From the NCBI RefSeq assembly GCF_012958305.1, contig NZ_JABBYO010000002.1:1-64000 (forward strand): DNA of 64,000 nucleotides. The letters run 5' to 3'. This document shows positions 1 to 9,354 of the stretch, one piece after another. The position numbers and the translations under genes are program-made. Within the stretch, counting starts at the first letter, position 1. Each line of letters opens with the position of its first letter. The notes below the pieces were generated by a model, which did no database searches, was not told where the DNA came from, and saw only the letters and a list, made by a program, of their open reading frames with translations. The stretch comes from Tautonia rosea (GTDB taxonomy: Bacteria; Planctomycetota; Planctomycetia; Isosphaerales; Isosphaeraceae).

Positions 1-312
1 TCGCACTTCTGAAGAGAAATGCGAGGCGTTTGTGTTTGCGCGCGTCGAGTTTATTGCTGACGTGGGGTTGCCAGTCGGACTATGTCCCGGGTGAGGAGAA
101 TCGAATTGGGGCCGATGGATGCCTGAACGGTTTCCGTTTGACGATCCCTGGAATACTCGTGCGAAGCAAGGATTCATGACCATTCGCTGAGTATCGATCA
201 AGGGACTCGGGTGACCTCGGTTGCGGTGTGTGAGTAACCGGGGCCATCCGAACATCTCAGGCAGCGTTCCTGAATCCCTCCTGTGAAGACGCGTTTAGAA
301 GCTGGATCATGA
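1..312. other. Intergenic or gene-edge region, nothing recognised
   Basis: I see no convincing coding sequence, tRNA or repeat in the first 312 bases. All frames are interrupted and no ribosome binding site points into the window. The stretch lies downstream of the minus-strand gene that ends at 313. A gene ending or starting just outside the window edge cannot be excluded. Confidence 0.4.
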
Positions 313-738
313 TCAGTTGTCGTTGTTGCTGCCGCTGCCGATCAGCGTCGGGCGGCTCGCAGCGCGAATCTGATTGAGAAGTTTCCGCTGTGCTTCTGTG
401 AGGATGGTTTCGCACTCATCCATCTCTTTTCGAGAGAGTTCCTCGATTCGAGCTTTTAGCTCGGTGATCTCGGACTGGTAGCGACTTCGGATAATATAAA
501 TATCTTCACGTTGTTGGTTGGAGAGGCCCACCTTGCCAAAGTTGCTCGGAACGCGACGGTAGGGAGGGTAAGTTTTTGGCGCTATGGGGGAGGGTTGCGC
601 GTCGGTGGCCGCTGGAGCGGTTGGGGAGACCGGAGTGGGAGGCTTGGGTTCGTCATCCTGAGCACGGCTTGTCGCGGCAACAAGGACGACGGCGCAGGCG
701 AGTGAAAAGGTTGTGATGTTTGGGCGGCTTCGCAACAT
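313..738 (-). CDS. Small secreted protein with Spy/CpxP-like LTxxQ motifs
   Basis: This 141-residue protein has an N-terminal signal peptide (about residues 1-26, hydrophobic core then an Ala-rich cleavage region before DDEP). A Pro/Ala/Thr-rich linker follows to about residue 60. The C-terminal half is predicted helical and charged and carries two LTxxQ-like motifs, LSNQQ and LTEAQ, as found in Spy/CpxP-type periplasmic proteins. The resemblance is by motif only, and a periplasmic helical-hairpin role is an inference. The start is an ATG with AGGA about 10 bases upstream. It stands alone, with the next gene on the same strand ending at 915. Confidence 0.75.
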   Translation of the reverse strand: MLRSRPNITTFSLACAVVLVAATSRAQDDEPKPPTPVSPTAPAATDAQPSPIAPKTYPPYRRVPSNFGKVGLSNQQREDIYIIRSRYQSEITELKARIEELSRKEMDECETILTEAQRKLLNQIRAASRPTLIGSGSNNDN

Positions 739-914
739 CGTTCAGGGTCCTCTACTGCTGCGAGGATCAAAGATCTTTGGGTGAGGCTCCTGGTGCTCCG
801 AATCATCTATTCGCCGTCGAATCCGCATGACCGACATGAAGCATCCATGAGCCATCTCTGACTCTAATCGAGTCGTGATTGCATTGCAACGAGTTCAGGA
901 TGGGATTTCCTGGG

Positions 915-2159
915 TTATGGACGCGAGTTGGCAGGAGAATCGAAGGGACGGGGACGATACCAGATGATCGAGTGAGAGGCCCCGCCGATGGCAACGACAT
1001 CGGGAATGTCGTCGCCGTTCAGGTCTCCGCCGCGAAGATCCTGCGCGGTGATCGTGGAGTCGAGGATGGTTCGGTTCCAGGTCTTGCCATCGAAGTGGTA
1101 GACCGAGACGCGGGGATCAACGCCGCGATGCCCGGCGAAGACCTCGTCGATCCCGTCTTCGTTGACGTCGGCGAGCCAAAGGGCATGTCCCTCATCGAGG
1201 GTGTCGTCGAGGATGCGCCGAGGACCGATTCGGTTGGGTTGAAGACGTGCTGGGTTCAGGTCGTTGAGCCGGACAGTTGAGATGGCAACGGTGGAGCCGT
1301 GCCAGGGTTCGATGGTCGCCAGCAAACCGTGGTCTGGTCCGAAACGTCCGAGATGAACTTCGCTAGCACCTCGGGCGGGGGGCGTTCCGGAGGCTCCGGG
1401 CGTGAGAGGAAAACTCTGGTACGGGCGGGGTAACTCGGGATCGCCGACCTCAAGACGACGGTGCAAGGAGACGCCGCAATTGTCTGCGGAAAGGATGGAA
1501 TCGCGGTCATCTCCGGGGAGGCGGACGACGGCGATGGCGTGCATCACCGGAGCAAGGGCGACAGATTCGGGTTCGGGGCGATTCGCTTCGATCGTGAACG
1601 AGGGGAGGACGATGAGTCGGGCCTCGTCTTCCTGAAAGGCGGGAGGAGTCGACGCGGGCCCGAAGATGGGAGCCACGATGAGGTCGAGACGACCGTTACC
1701 GAGGATGTCTCCCCATCGGAGACGGTGGATGCTGGGCATCTCCGTGATCGTCTGGAAGGACCAGTCGTCATCAGGAGATGCCCCCTGGGAAGCGAGCCCG
1801 AGCTTGCCTCGAACGGGTTCTCGCATGGCGAAGTCGTAGGCAATGGCAATCTCGGCGCGGCCATCGCCGTCAAGGTCGGTAGTGGCCGAGGAGATAATCC
1901 CGGGGGTCTGGTCGGGACCAGTAATAATGCGTTTCTGCCACGATGGGTTCTCATACCAGGCACAGGTACCGCCGCCGAGCGCGACAAGATCGGGCCGCTT
2001 GTCGCCATTGACGTCGGCGACCTCAATCTGATAGCCGCCTGGGAAATTGTCGTCGATCACGATGCGTTCGAATGAGGGCAGGGGGCGAGGGGAAGGGGTC
2101 TCGTCGGCCACAACGAATGGATTCGACAGCAACAGCGGGAGCATCGTGATGGGAGACAT
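915..2159 (-). CDS. Secreted FG-GAP/VCBS repeat protein
   Basis: The 414-residue protein opens with a hydrophobic leader (about residues 1-18) and then repeats the FG-GAP/VCBS signature of D-x-[ND]-x-D-G followed by a hydrophobic strand. Examples are ADVNGDKRPDLVA near the N-terminus, TDLDGDGRAEIAIA, ADVNEDGIDEVFAG and GDLNGDDIPDVVAIGG near the end. Such repeats form calcium-binding beta-propeller blades in extracytoplasmic proteins, which planctomycetes encode in large numbers. Its ATG lies five bases after the stop codon of the upstream gene ending at 2165, so the two are probably one transcript. No catalytic domain is visible, and a binding or scaffold role is the most that can be said. 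Confidence 0.85.
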   Translation of the reverse strand: MSPITMLPLLLSNPFVVADETPSPRPLPSFERIVIDDNFPGGYQIEVADVNGDKRPDLVALGGGTCAWYENPSWQKRIITGPDQTPGIISSATTDLDGDGRAEIAIAYDFAMREPVRGKLGLASQGASPDDDWSFQTITEMPSIHRLRWGDILGNGRLDLIVAPIFGPASTPPAFQEDEARLIVLPSFTIEANRPEPESVALAPVMHAIAVVRLPGDDRDSILSADNCGVSLHRRLEVGDPELPRPYQSFPLTPGASGTPPARGASEVHLGRFGPDHGLLATIEPWHGSTVAISTVRLNDLNPARLQPNRIGPRRILDDTLDEGHALWLADVNEDGIDEVFAGHRGVDPRVSVYHFDGKTWNRTILDSTITAQDLRGGDLNGDDIPDVVAIGGASHSIIWYRPRPFDSPANSRP

Positions 2160-2164
2160 GGAGT

Positions 2165-3070
2165 TTAGCCTTCCAGGTCAGAGGGAGAGTCATCGAGGTC
2201 GGAGGCCTTGAGGCCCCAGTGATCGGGAATGCCGGCGGTGTCCTCGGGACGGACACGGAGTTGATTCATATCAATCTCTCCCTTGAGATCGACCTCGACA
2301 AGTTTGAGTCGGTTTTCAAGGAGTTTGACCTGTTGTTCAAGAAGGTTGAGGCGTGTTTCGGCCTCGTCGACGCGTTTCGGTCGGGGGACCTCGGGATAGT
2401 GTAACTGGCGCTGAAGGGCGGAGAAGAGATAGAGCGGATCGCGGCCGTGGTTGGCTCGGGCGATCTTGCCTTCTTTCTCGCCGAACAGGATGGGAAACTT
2501 GGGGGTGAAACCGGGATCGCGTCGGCGCATCTGAGCAACGAGGAACTCTGATCGAGAGTAAATCAAGTCGGCAAAATCGACATCTCCTAACCGGGCATTT
2601 AAAAGAAGAATATAATCACTCCACGATTCGTTGTAAAACGGGTCGGCGGCCATCGCGTCGAGTCCGCCGGCGTAACCGAGGCGGTTGCGGCTGATGGCCT
2701 CGAACTGATAGACGAACAGGCCGGCGGGGGTCGGGGCGTCGGCGCGGTAGTTGGCCTCGCGTTCCAGGACCAGGAGGGCTTGATCCATTGGAAATCGATT
2801 ATAAGTGTCCTCTTCTGCCTTGATGATCACATAGGATTGAAATGGGGTGAAGTAGTGGCCCAACTGCTTCATGGCCGGGCCCATCTGGCCACTGATCTTC
2901 ACCTCTGCGTACATGAAGCCAACGGCCATGGGGAGCCGAGTGGTTGAGAGCAACTCCTCGCCGATTCGGGAGAGAACGTCCTGAGAGGGGATGCCGTCGA
3001 GCACCCGTTCACGGAAGGCACGATAAAAATAGGCCTGCTCGATGTATTCCTCGCGGTCGAGCACGGGCAT
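2165..3070 (-). CDS. Conserved hypothetical protein with C-terminal coiled coil
   Basis: I do not recognise a named domain in this protein of about 301 residues. The start is chosen at the ATG reading MPVLDREEYIEQAYFYRAF, because the 13 codons upstream are Ser/Arg-rich and look non-coding. The N-terminal two thirds is a mixed, probably globular cytoplasmic domain without signal peptide or membrane segment. Around residues 230-275 a heptad-like run of Leu and charged residues predicts a short coiled coil. It is followed five bases later by the FG-GAP gene, suggesting an operon, although one product looks cytoplasmic and the other secreted. Confidence 0.75.
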   Translation of the reverse strand: MPVLDREEYIEQAYFYRAFRERVLDGIPSQDVLSRIGEELLSTTRLPMAVGFMYAEVKISGQMGPAMKQLGHYFTPFQSYVIIKAEEDTYNRFPMDQALLVLEREANYRADAPTPAGLFVYQFEAISRNRLGYAGGLDAMAADPFYNESWSDYILLLNARLGDVDFADLIYSRSEFLVAQMRRRDPGFTPKFPILFGEKEGKIARANHGRDPLYLFSALQRQLHYPEVPRPKRVDEAETRLNLLEQQVKLLENRLKLVEVDLKGEIDMNQLRVRPEDTAGIPDHWGLKASDLDDSPSDLEG

Positions 3071-3161
3071 GGGAGAGCCTCGGGAGGAATGAGGAGCTCC
3101 GGATCTCACGTCCGGAGGGGAATGTCAGGATCACGACTTGAAACCGGATGCGCTCATGAAC

Positions 3162-3878
3162 TTATTTATGATTTGGAATGTCTGAGTTGGGTTGAGTGAT
3201 CGGTGAGGGCGGGCCGTTCTGGTGCAGCGCGTCGAGCAGGGCGAGGAATTCGGACACGTGCGAGCAGGTGTGGTGTGGCGTTTCGGCGAGGAGGCGCTCG
3301 GGTCGGAAGGCGGCCCAGGTGACGGCACAGGTCAGGGCACCGGCGGCTCGGCCCGCGCGGACGTCGGCGGGGCTGTCGCCGACCATGAGGATTTGTTGAG
3401 GTTCGACATTGAGCAAGCGAGCCGCCCGGTAGAGGCCGTCGGGGTCGGGTTTGGGGCGATCGACATCGTCTCCGGAGATGAGGCAGTCGATCTGACCGCT
3501 GAGCCCGAGCGCGGAGATCGAATACTGAGCGGCGCGGCGGCCCTTGCCGGTGAACACGCCGACTTTCCAGCCGAGGCTTCGGGCTCGGTCGATGACGGCG
3601 GGAATTCCGTCAAAGAGGCGAACCATGCGCTCGTGTTCCTGTTCATAATGGAGGAAGAAGCGATCGAGGGCCTCATCGAGCCGATCTTCGGGGGCGAAGA
3701 GGCCAAGGCAGGCACGTTCGGCGGGTCCGAAGCTGGCCTCGACCTCGTCGTCGGTTGGGAGGGGATCGGTCCAGGGGGAGAGGGCGTGGCGGAAGGCGTC
3801 GAAAATCAGCGGGAGCGTGTCGGCCATCGTGCCGTCGAAGTCGAGGAGCAGGGCTCGGGGCGACTCGGGGGAGGTCAT
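3162..3878 (-). CDS. HAD-superfamily hydrolase, phosphoglycolate phosphatase-like
   Basis: All HAD landmarks are present in this protein of about 238 residues. Motif I is LLLDFDGTMADT with the nucleophilic Asp and the acid/base Asp two residues later. Motif II is GVFTGKGRR (Thr), and motif III/IV is RPKPDPDG followed by MVGDSPADVRAGRAAG. An alpha-helical cap lies between motifs I and II, as in the Gph/PGP-type subfamily. The substrate cannot be read from sequence; phosphoglycolate or another small phosphomonoester or pyrophosphate is plausible. The start is taken at the ATG at 3878, since the upstream 34 codons lack domain features. Confidence 0.88.
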   Translation of the reverse strand: MTSPESPRALLLDFDGTMADTLPLIFDAFRHALSPWTDPLPTDDEVEASFGPAERACLGLFAPEDRLDEALDRFFLHYEQEHERMVRLFDGIPAVIDRARSLGWKVGVFTGKGRRAAQYSISALGLSGQIDCLISGDDVDRPKPDPDGLYRAARLLNVEPQQILMVGDSPADVRAGRAAGALTCAVTWAAFRPERLLAETPHHTCSHVSEFLALLDALHQNGPPSPITQPNSDIPNHK

Positions 3879-4118
3879 GGGGGTGTCCGACTGAGGAGCA
3901 GGATGACGGAAGTTTGTGGGACTGGCCATTGTATCGCATGGGCAACGGCTTGCCGATGCCGCTAAACTCGCTTGAAGCATTGCAGTCCGATAGAGTCAAG
4001 GGAAGGTGAAGGCTCCGGTCTGACCGGGGCCGACGCACCAATCAAGGCGGAACGGCTCGGGATGGCATCGGGGCGCGATGATCCTCGGGGCCGGTCATGA
4101 GGTGGGAGGACGGGTCAG

Positions 4119-5252
4119 GTGAACGACGCTTGGATTGCGGATCGGATGACGAAGATCGAGGCCTCGGGGATTCGCAAGGCCTTCGAGATGGCGAAACAGA
4201 TGACCGATCCGATCAACCTGTCGATCGGTCTGCCGGACTTCGACGTGCCGGATGTCATCAAAGAAGCCGCCTGTGAGGCGATCCGAGAAGGACGAAATGC
4301 CTACACCGTAACCATGGGAGATCCTCGGTTACGGGGAGAGCTGCAGGAGATCGTCGACCATCAGTACGGTCATTCCGATCGTCAGGTGATGGTGACCTCC
4401 GGCACGGCGGGAGGGCTCTTGCTGGCGATCTGCTGCGCGGTGAATCCGGGAGACGAGGTGATCGTCTTCGATCCCTATTTCGTGATGTATCCCAACCTTG
4501 TCGCCCTGGCGGGTGGGACGACGGTTCTGGTCGAGACGTATCCGAGCTTTGGTGTCCCGGTCGATCGGGTCGAGGCGGCCATCACGCCGAAGACAAAGGC
4601 GATCATCGTCAATAGCCCGGGAAACCCAAGTGGGGTGGTCGTTCCGCCGGAGGAGCTGAAGGCGCTGGCCGACTTGTGTCGGAAGCGGGGGATCTTGCTC
4701 ATAAGTGATGAAGTATACAAAGCATTTTGTTACGATGAGGCGTTTCATTCGCCTGCGGAATGGAATGAGGATGTGCTGGTCGTGGATGGGTTCAGCAAGA
4801 CTTATGGGATGACCGGGTGGCGGCTCGGGTTCGCACACGGGCCGGGACTCCTGCTGCAGGAGATGGCCAAGCTGCAGCAATTCTCGTTTGTGTGTGCTCC
4901 GACGCCATTACAGCATGCGGTCGTCGGGGCATCACGATTGGACCTGACTTTACAAATCGACGCCTACCGATCCAAACGGGATCGTGTTCTCGAGGTCCTG
5001 TCGGGGAGGTACGACCTGGCGCGCCCAACCGGGGCGTTTTATGCGTTTCCGAAGGTCCCCGAGGGGTGGCCGTCGGCATCGGCGTTCGTCGAGGAGGCAA
5101 TCCGGCGCAATCTGCTCATCATTCCGGGGAACGTGTTCAGCAAGGCAGATACGCACGTCCGCATTTCGTATGCCGTTGATGATGCGGTGCTGGAGCGAGG
5201 CCTTGAGGTTTTGCGATCGCTGGCCGAGGAACGAAGGGAGGCAATGGCCTGA
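4119..5252 (+). CDS. PLP-dependent class I/II aminotransferase
   Basis: The 377-residue protein is a fold-type I aminotransferase of the aspartate/aromatic group. The PLP-binding lysine sits in SKTYGMTGWRLGFA near residue 228. The Asn/Pro block reads VNSPGNPSG, the Asp/Tyr block is LISDEVYKAF, and the C-terminal Arg for the substrate carboxylate is in HVRISYAV. The start is a GTG at 4119, preceded by GGAGGA with an eight-base spacer; the next Met (MTKIEASG) is less well placed. The amino-acid specificity cannot be assigned. It is a single gene, with convergent genes downstream. Confidence 0.93.
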   Translation: MNDAWIADRMTKIEASGIRKAFEMAKQMTDPINLSIGLPDFDVPDVIKEAACEAIREGRNAYTVTMGDPRLRGELQEIVDHQYGHSDRQVMVTSGTAGGLLLAICCAVNPGDEVIVFDPYFVMYPNLVALAGGTTVLVETYPSFGVPVDRVEAAITPKTKAIIVNSPGNPSGVVVPPEELKALADLCRKRGILLISDEVYKAFCYDEAFHSPAEWNEDVLVVDGFSKTYGMTGWRLGFAHGPGLLLQEMAKLQQFSFVCAPTPLQHAVVGASRLDLTLQIDAYRSKRDRVLEVLSGRYDLARPTGAFYAFPKVPEGWPSASAFVEEAIRRNLLIIPGNVFSKADTHVRISYAVDDAVLERGLEVLRSLAEERREAMA

Positions 5253-5279
5253 GGCTTTCGTCTGGGAGGGCGGGTTACG

Positions 5280-5672
5280 TCACTTCTCGGAGAGGGGGTC
5301 GTCTGGAGTGTTTGGAAGACCCTCCTGGAGCCGTCGGAGCATTCGGCCGCGTTTCCGAGGAAGGCGAGCGCGGCCGAACTCAGGAAGGCGCGGTTCGAAC
5401 AGCGGCCAGGTCAGGACGGTGAGGCAGGAGAATTCCTGAAAGATGGCGACGAGCATCCGGCCTCGGTGGAGGGCGAGGACTGCGACTGCGCCATTCTCCG
5501 GGTTGCGTCCGAGTCGCCGGGTGCGGGCCAGCGCGAGTCGAAGCGCAACTTCGGCCTCGGGCTCGGGAACGTGGAATCGCTCGATAAAGCGTTCGAGGGC
5601 GTGTCGGGTCAGGCGAGCCTGGCTGTAATCACGCTGACCTTTGGGGGGGGGAGGAGGAGAAGCATCGCTCAT
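5280..5672 (-). CDS. Small basic conserved hypothetical protein
   Basis: I do not recognise a family for this 130-residue protein. It is Arg-rich, with no signal peptide or membrane segment. The central part, QARLTRHALERFIERF followed by alternating strand-like segments (AVAVLALHRGRMLVAIFQEF), suggests a small alpha/beta fold. The ATG at 5672 has AGGAGA about ten bases upstream. It converges on the aminotransferase gene with 27 bases between the stops. It is probably a real gene, judging by the ribosome binding site and the fold-like pattern. Confidence 0.65.
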   Translation of the reverse strand: MSDASPPPPPKGQRDYSQARLTRHALERFIERFHVPEPEAEVALRLALARTRRLGRNPENGAVAVLALHRGRMLVAIFQEFSCLTVLTWPLFEPRLPEFGRARLPRKRGRMLRRLQEGLPNTPDDPLSEK

Positions 5673-5793
5673 CGCCTTGCTGTCTCCTCGGGGAACGATC
5701 GGGGCTTGTCATCGGCAGCCGGTAGACCACCCGAGCCGAGGTCCTGTGGTCGGGTGGTCTCTCGGTCGGCTCACGATGGCAAGACGCTGGAGA

Positions 5794-6570
5794 TCAGTCC
5801 TGGACTTTGCCGGTGGCAGCCCACTCGACCCCGCGTCGCATCCATTCCTGGTAGTCCGGGTTCGAGATGGCTTCGGGGTCGTGGCCGAGTACGTTGTTGT
5901 AGACGCGGCCCTCGCCGAACGTGTTCACCCAGATGACCGGCTCATCCTTGCCGGTCCCACGGGGCAGGTCGGGGTCGGAATAGGCGGTGGCAAGGACGAC
6001 GTTCCCGTCAACCATGACAGAGTTCTGATACAACTCATCGATGGTATGATTGAAAGATGCCGGCAGCCCCTGGGAGATCGGGTGGTCGACCTCCGATTTC
6101 TTGACGGTGAATTCGTGCTTGGGGCCGTGGAATCCCTGGCTACGCCAGCCACCGGCAATCATACGCTCATATTCGTCCCAGTTTGGATCGGCGAAGGCGC
6201 TTGAAGCGAAGTGGTAGACGACCAGGCCGGTGCCGCTCTTGACGGCGTTGACCAGGGCCGCTTTGTTCTCCTCCGTCCACTCGGTTTCGGAGGTGGCGCT
6301 GTCGGTCTGTCGGTAATTCAGGAGCAAGACGTCATACTTGGAAAGGTTTTCCTCGGTCAGATCCCGGGCCGGCGTGGTGGTCACGTCGACATCGATCCGG
6401 CCGCCTTCTTCAAGGAAGTTCTTGATGATGGGTGTGGTTTCCTGCCAGGCGTGACCGCGGTGGTCGCCTGTAATGATCAGGCACGTGATGGAGTCGTCCT
6501 GAGCAACGGCAGGGCGAGCCCCGGCAAGGGCGACCAGGCCGAGGCAGGCGAGGGCAAAGCGTCGAGTCAT
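5794..6570 (-). CDS. Secreted ThuA-domain protein
   Basis: The 258-residue protein has a signal peptide (about residues 1-23, ending in AVAQ) and a ThuA-like class I glutamine-amidotransferase fold. Diagnostic segments are LIITGDHRGHAWQETTP near the N-terminus, YDVLLLNYRQTD, GLVVYHFASSAF, the GFHGPKHEF block, and the terminal FGEGRVYNNVLGHD. ThuA domains are common in secreted planctomycete proteins and are linked to sugar metabolism, but no reaction is established for most of them. The protein is expected in the periplasm. No partner gene adjoins it. Confidence 0.9.
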   Translation of the reverse strand: MTRRFALACLGLVALAGARPAVAQDDSITCLIITGDHRGHAWQETTPIIKNFLEEGGRIDVDVTTTPARDLTEENLSKYDVLLLNYRQTDSATSETEWTEENKAALVNAVKSGTGLVVYHFASSAFADPNWDEYERMIAGGWRSQGFHGPKHEFTVKKSEVDHPISQGLPASFNHTIDELYQNSVMVDGNVVLATAYSDPDLPRGTGKDEPVIWVNTFGEGRVYNNVLGHDPEAISNPDYQEWMRRGVEWAATGKVQD

Positions 6571-6781
6571 TGGTGGTCAACTCCCGGTCTCGATCGATCG
6601 TTTGGTCGCTAGGAATTGCCATCGGCCGACCCCCGGCCGAGGCCCTTCTCGAATTCGAGTCGATCGTCGTTCCCCAGCCTATCGCCTGATCGGCCTCGAT
6701 GCGACGGGGATGCGAGCGGAAGGAAGATGAAGGGGTTTTGTTACGATTCGATTCTCAAAACGGGCGTTCAGGTCAAATGGC

Positions 6782-8503
6782 TTACCGGGGATCGGGGCGG
6801 CGTTCGTAGAATCGGCTGAGCGACCAGAGGCGTCGGACCTGATGCGAGACGATCAAGGCGGTCACGAGGAGGGAGGCAATCAGGATATTGAGGTAAACGT
6901 TCGGTTGATATCCGTGGGAGATGAAGTGTTCGAACCAGATCAGGCTGTACCCGAGGGCGGCCAATCCGGCGGTCAGCCAGACGAGCCAGTGACGGGACCA
7001 GAGCCCTGAGGCGACGATCAGCATGGGGTAGCCGATGACCAGGCCGCTATCGGCGGCGTCGAGCAGGCGGAGCGCGGCGGTCAGCGCGGTCACATCGACG
7101 ACAATCCAGGCGGGCCAGAGGCGTTCGGGCTGCTCGGATCGACGGGCAGCGGCCTGAATGAGGATGGCGGAAGTCATCCAGAGGAGTTCGAGGCCCGTCA
7201 GCTGAACGTGCAGGGTGTGCTTGCGGTCGGCCGGGACATGGGCAAGGTAATTCGCCTGGGTGAGCAGGGTGATGCTCCCGATGGCGACCAGGCGGAAGAC
7301 GAGTTCGGGCTCGCGACGGGCCCAGCGTCGGAGCCGGCCGACCGGGCCGACCCAACTGGCCGAGATCGGTTCGCCCCGGAGGTAACGTTCCAGGTCTTCG
7401 GCGACTGCCTCGGCCGAGGGATAGCGGCGCTGCGGATCGATTTCCAGGCAGCGGAGGCAGATCGCCTCCAGGGGGCGGGGAACGCTCGGATTGAGCCGAC
7501 GGGGAGGATCGGGCTCGCGTTCGCTGATTTGGACAAGCGTTTCCATGGGAGAGTCGGCACGGTGCGGAGAGCGGCCGGTGAGCATGGCGTAGAGGACCGC
7601 TCCCAGGCCATAGACATCCGTGCGTTCGTCGATTTCTCCGGCTCGGGCCTGTTCGGGAGCCATGTATTCGAGCGTGCCGACGATGGCTTCGGGACGAGTC
7701 AGTCCCTCGTCCGACCCGGGGCCGACCCGCTTGACCAGTCCGAAATCGGTGATGAAGGGAGTCCGGTGCTCGATTGGGGTGTCGGTATCGCCGTCGAGCA
7801 GGATGTTGGCGGGCTTCAGATCGCGGTGGACGAACCCGAGCCGGTGCGCGTGGTCGACGGCTCGGGCAATCTGAAGGAGCAGGTCGGCTACCACTCGGGG
7901 CTGTTCTCGCAGGATCGGGATGACTCGCGAAAGGTTTCCTCCTTCGATCAGCTCCATGCTGAAGTAATGCTCGCCGTGCCAGCAACCGACCTCGAAGATG
8001 CGGACGATGTTCGGGTGTCGCAAGCCGGCCGCCGCCTCGGCCTCGATCCGGAACCGTCTCGCCTCGTCGTCGGTTGCGAGTCGCCCGACCCGCATGACCT
8101 TCAAGGCGACCAGGCGGTTGAGCCCTTGCTGACGGGCCCGATAAATGACTCCCATGCCTCCTCGACCCAGTTCGCCGAGCAGGTCGTATCCGGCGATGGA
8201 CGTGGGCTTGGTCGCGCAGAAGACCTCGGCAACGATTGAGGGATCGTCCGGAAACCGGGAACGATAGTCTGCCTCAACCGGCTGTTCGCCTCGCTCGCGG
8301 CGCATTTCCAGTTCGAGGGCGATCAGCTCGTGGAGCAAGACACGACGCTCGATCCCCTGAGCTTCCGCCAGGAACGACTCGATCGAGGGAGCACCGTCGG
8401 CTCGCCAGTCTGCCTCAAATCGATCACAGGCGTCGTTCACAAAGCGTGCGCGATCAATGGAGAGGGTCAGTTCGAGAGGGAGCTGGGTATCCGAGTTGCT
8501 CAT
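6782..8503 (-). CDS. Membrane-anchored Ser/Thr protein kinase
   Basis: The 573-residue protein has an N-terminal segment of about 100 residues, then a complete Hanks-type kinase domain (about 104-370). The Gly loop is GELGRGGMGVIY, the VAIK-type lysine is in VALKVM, the catalytic loop is HRDLKPANILL, and DFG and APEQ are both intact. After the kinase come a short linker and about five hydrophobic segments (residues about 395-555), so the catalytic domain is cytoplasmic and the C-terminus lies in the membrane with no large external sensor. It starts 68 bases downstream of an ECF sigma factor gene on the same strand, a pairing frequent in planctomycetes. The kinase may act on that sigma factor (inference). 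Confidence 0.93.
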   Translation of the reverse strand: MSNSDTQLPLELTLSIDRARFVNDACDRFEADWRADGAPSIESFLAEAQGIERRVLLHELIALELEMRRERGEQPVEADYRSRFPDDPSIVAEVFCATKPTSIAGYDLLGELGRGGMGVIYRARQQGLNRLVALKVMRVGRLATDDEARRFRIEAEAAAGLRHPNIVRIFEVGCWHGEHYFSMELIEGGNLSRVIPILREQPRVVADLLLQIARAVDHAHRLGFVHRDLKPANILLDGDTDTPIEHRTPFITDFGLVKRVGPGSDEGLTRPEAIVGTLEYMAPEQARAGEIDERTDVYGLGAVLYAMLTGRSPHRADSPMETLVQISEREPDPPRRLNPSVPRPLEAICLRCLEIDPQRRYPSAEAVAEDLERYLRGEPISASWVGPVGRLRRWARREPELVFRLVAIGSITLLTQANYLAHVPADRKHTLHVQLTGLELLWMTSAILIQAAARRSEQPERLWPAWIVVDVTALTAALRLLDAADSGLVIGYPMLIVASGLWSRHWLVWLTAGLAALGYSLIWFEHFISHGYQPNVYLNILIASLLVTALIVSHQVRRLWSLSRFYERRPDPR

Positions 8504-8571
8504 GAGAACGGCCTATCATCATCTTGTGAGTCACTTGGCATGCCAAAGCAGCAGAACCTCAATACCAGTGT

Positions 8572-9234
8572 TCATTCAGGTGCGTTGTCATCATCGTCCG
8601 GGTCCGTGGTCCGATGCGATTCCCAGATCTTGCGGATCAGGTCGAGCCGTCGGGCAACGGTACGCCGGGCGCAGCCGAGGCGGTCGGCAATCTCATCATT
8701 GGTCAGGCCTTCAAGCCGCCAGATGGCGACACGGCGGAGGTCTTCGTCATCCAGCTGGTCAAGGAGACGTTCATAGGATTCGGCGACCATCACGGCGAAC
8801 TCGGGAGAGGGTTCGGAGCCCGCGAGCTGGTCGAGGAGCAGGCGGTCGTCTTCGGCTTCAGGGCTCTGCACGGTGTCGATCCGAAGGAGGTCCCCCCCGC
8901 GTTTCTGGGCCCTACGGCGCTGGGCCTGGGCTCCGGCCTTGCGAGCGGTGATGACGACCAACAGCCTCCAGAGGTCGTCTCGATCGCCGAGCAAGGGAAA
9001 GCGTCCCCGGGCGGCTCCGGCGCAGAAGCTGTCGAAGGCGCTCAGGGCGGCGTCTTCCTCGTCCTCGTCAGCCCCTCGGCGGCGGCTGGAGGCGAGTTTT
9101 TGCCGGGCCAGGCGAACCAGCCGATCGAAGTAGCGTTCCCAGAGGGGCTGGGCGGCCTCGGGGTCGCCGGCCTTCAACTGGCCGATCCACTGGGAGACCG
9201 ACCCGCGATCGTCTCCTGGAGGAATGGAAGTCAT
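8572..9234 (-). CDS. ECF-type RNA polymerase sigma factor
   Basis: This sigma factor of about 220 residues has a region 2 (SQWIGQLKAGDPEAAQPLWERYFDRL onwards, about residues 10-85) and a region 4 HTH at the C-terminus, LEGLTNDEIADRLGCARRTVARRLDLIRKIW. It matches the planctomycete ECF type often encoded beside protein kinases. The ATG at 9234 is used because it opens the sigma domain directly; a longer upstream extension is not sigma-like. The protein ends in an acidic tail. It is the first gene of a two-gene unit with the kinase ending at 6782. No classical membrane anti-sigma factor gene is adjacent, so the kinase is the likely regulator. Confidence 0.9.
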   Translation of the reverse strand: MTSIPPGDDRGSVSQWIGQLKAGDPEAAQPLWERYFDRLVRLARQKLASSRRRGADEDEEDAALSAFDSFCAGAARGRFPLLGDRDDLWRLLVVITARKAGAQAQRRRAQKRGGDLLRIDTVQSPEAEDDRLLLDQLAGSEPSPEFAVMVAESYERLLDQLDDEDLRRVAIWRLEGLTNDEIADRLGCARRTVARRLDLIRKIWESHRTTDPDDDDNAPE

Positions 9235-9354
9235 GAGCCTCGCCTCTGAGGTCATTCCGGTCGGCAAGCGATGCCCGCAGTTGATTCCGAAGCGGAAGTG
9301 ATCCACGTATTCTCGTCCGATGACGAAGTCGGGTCCAGGGTGCTCTGGCCGGGA

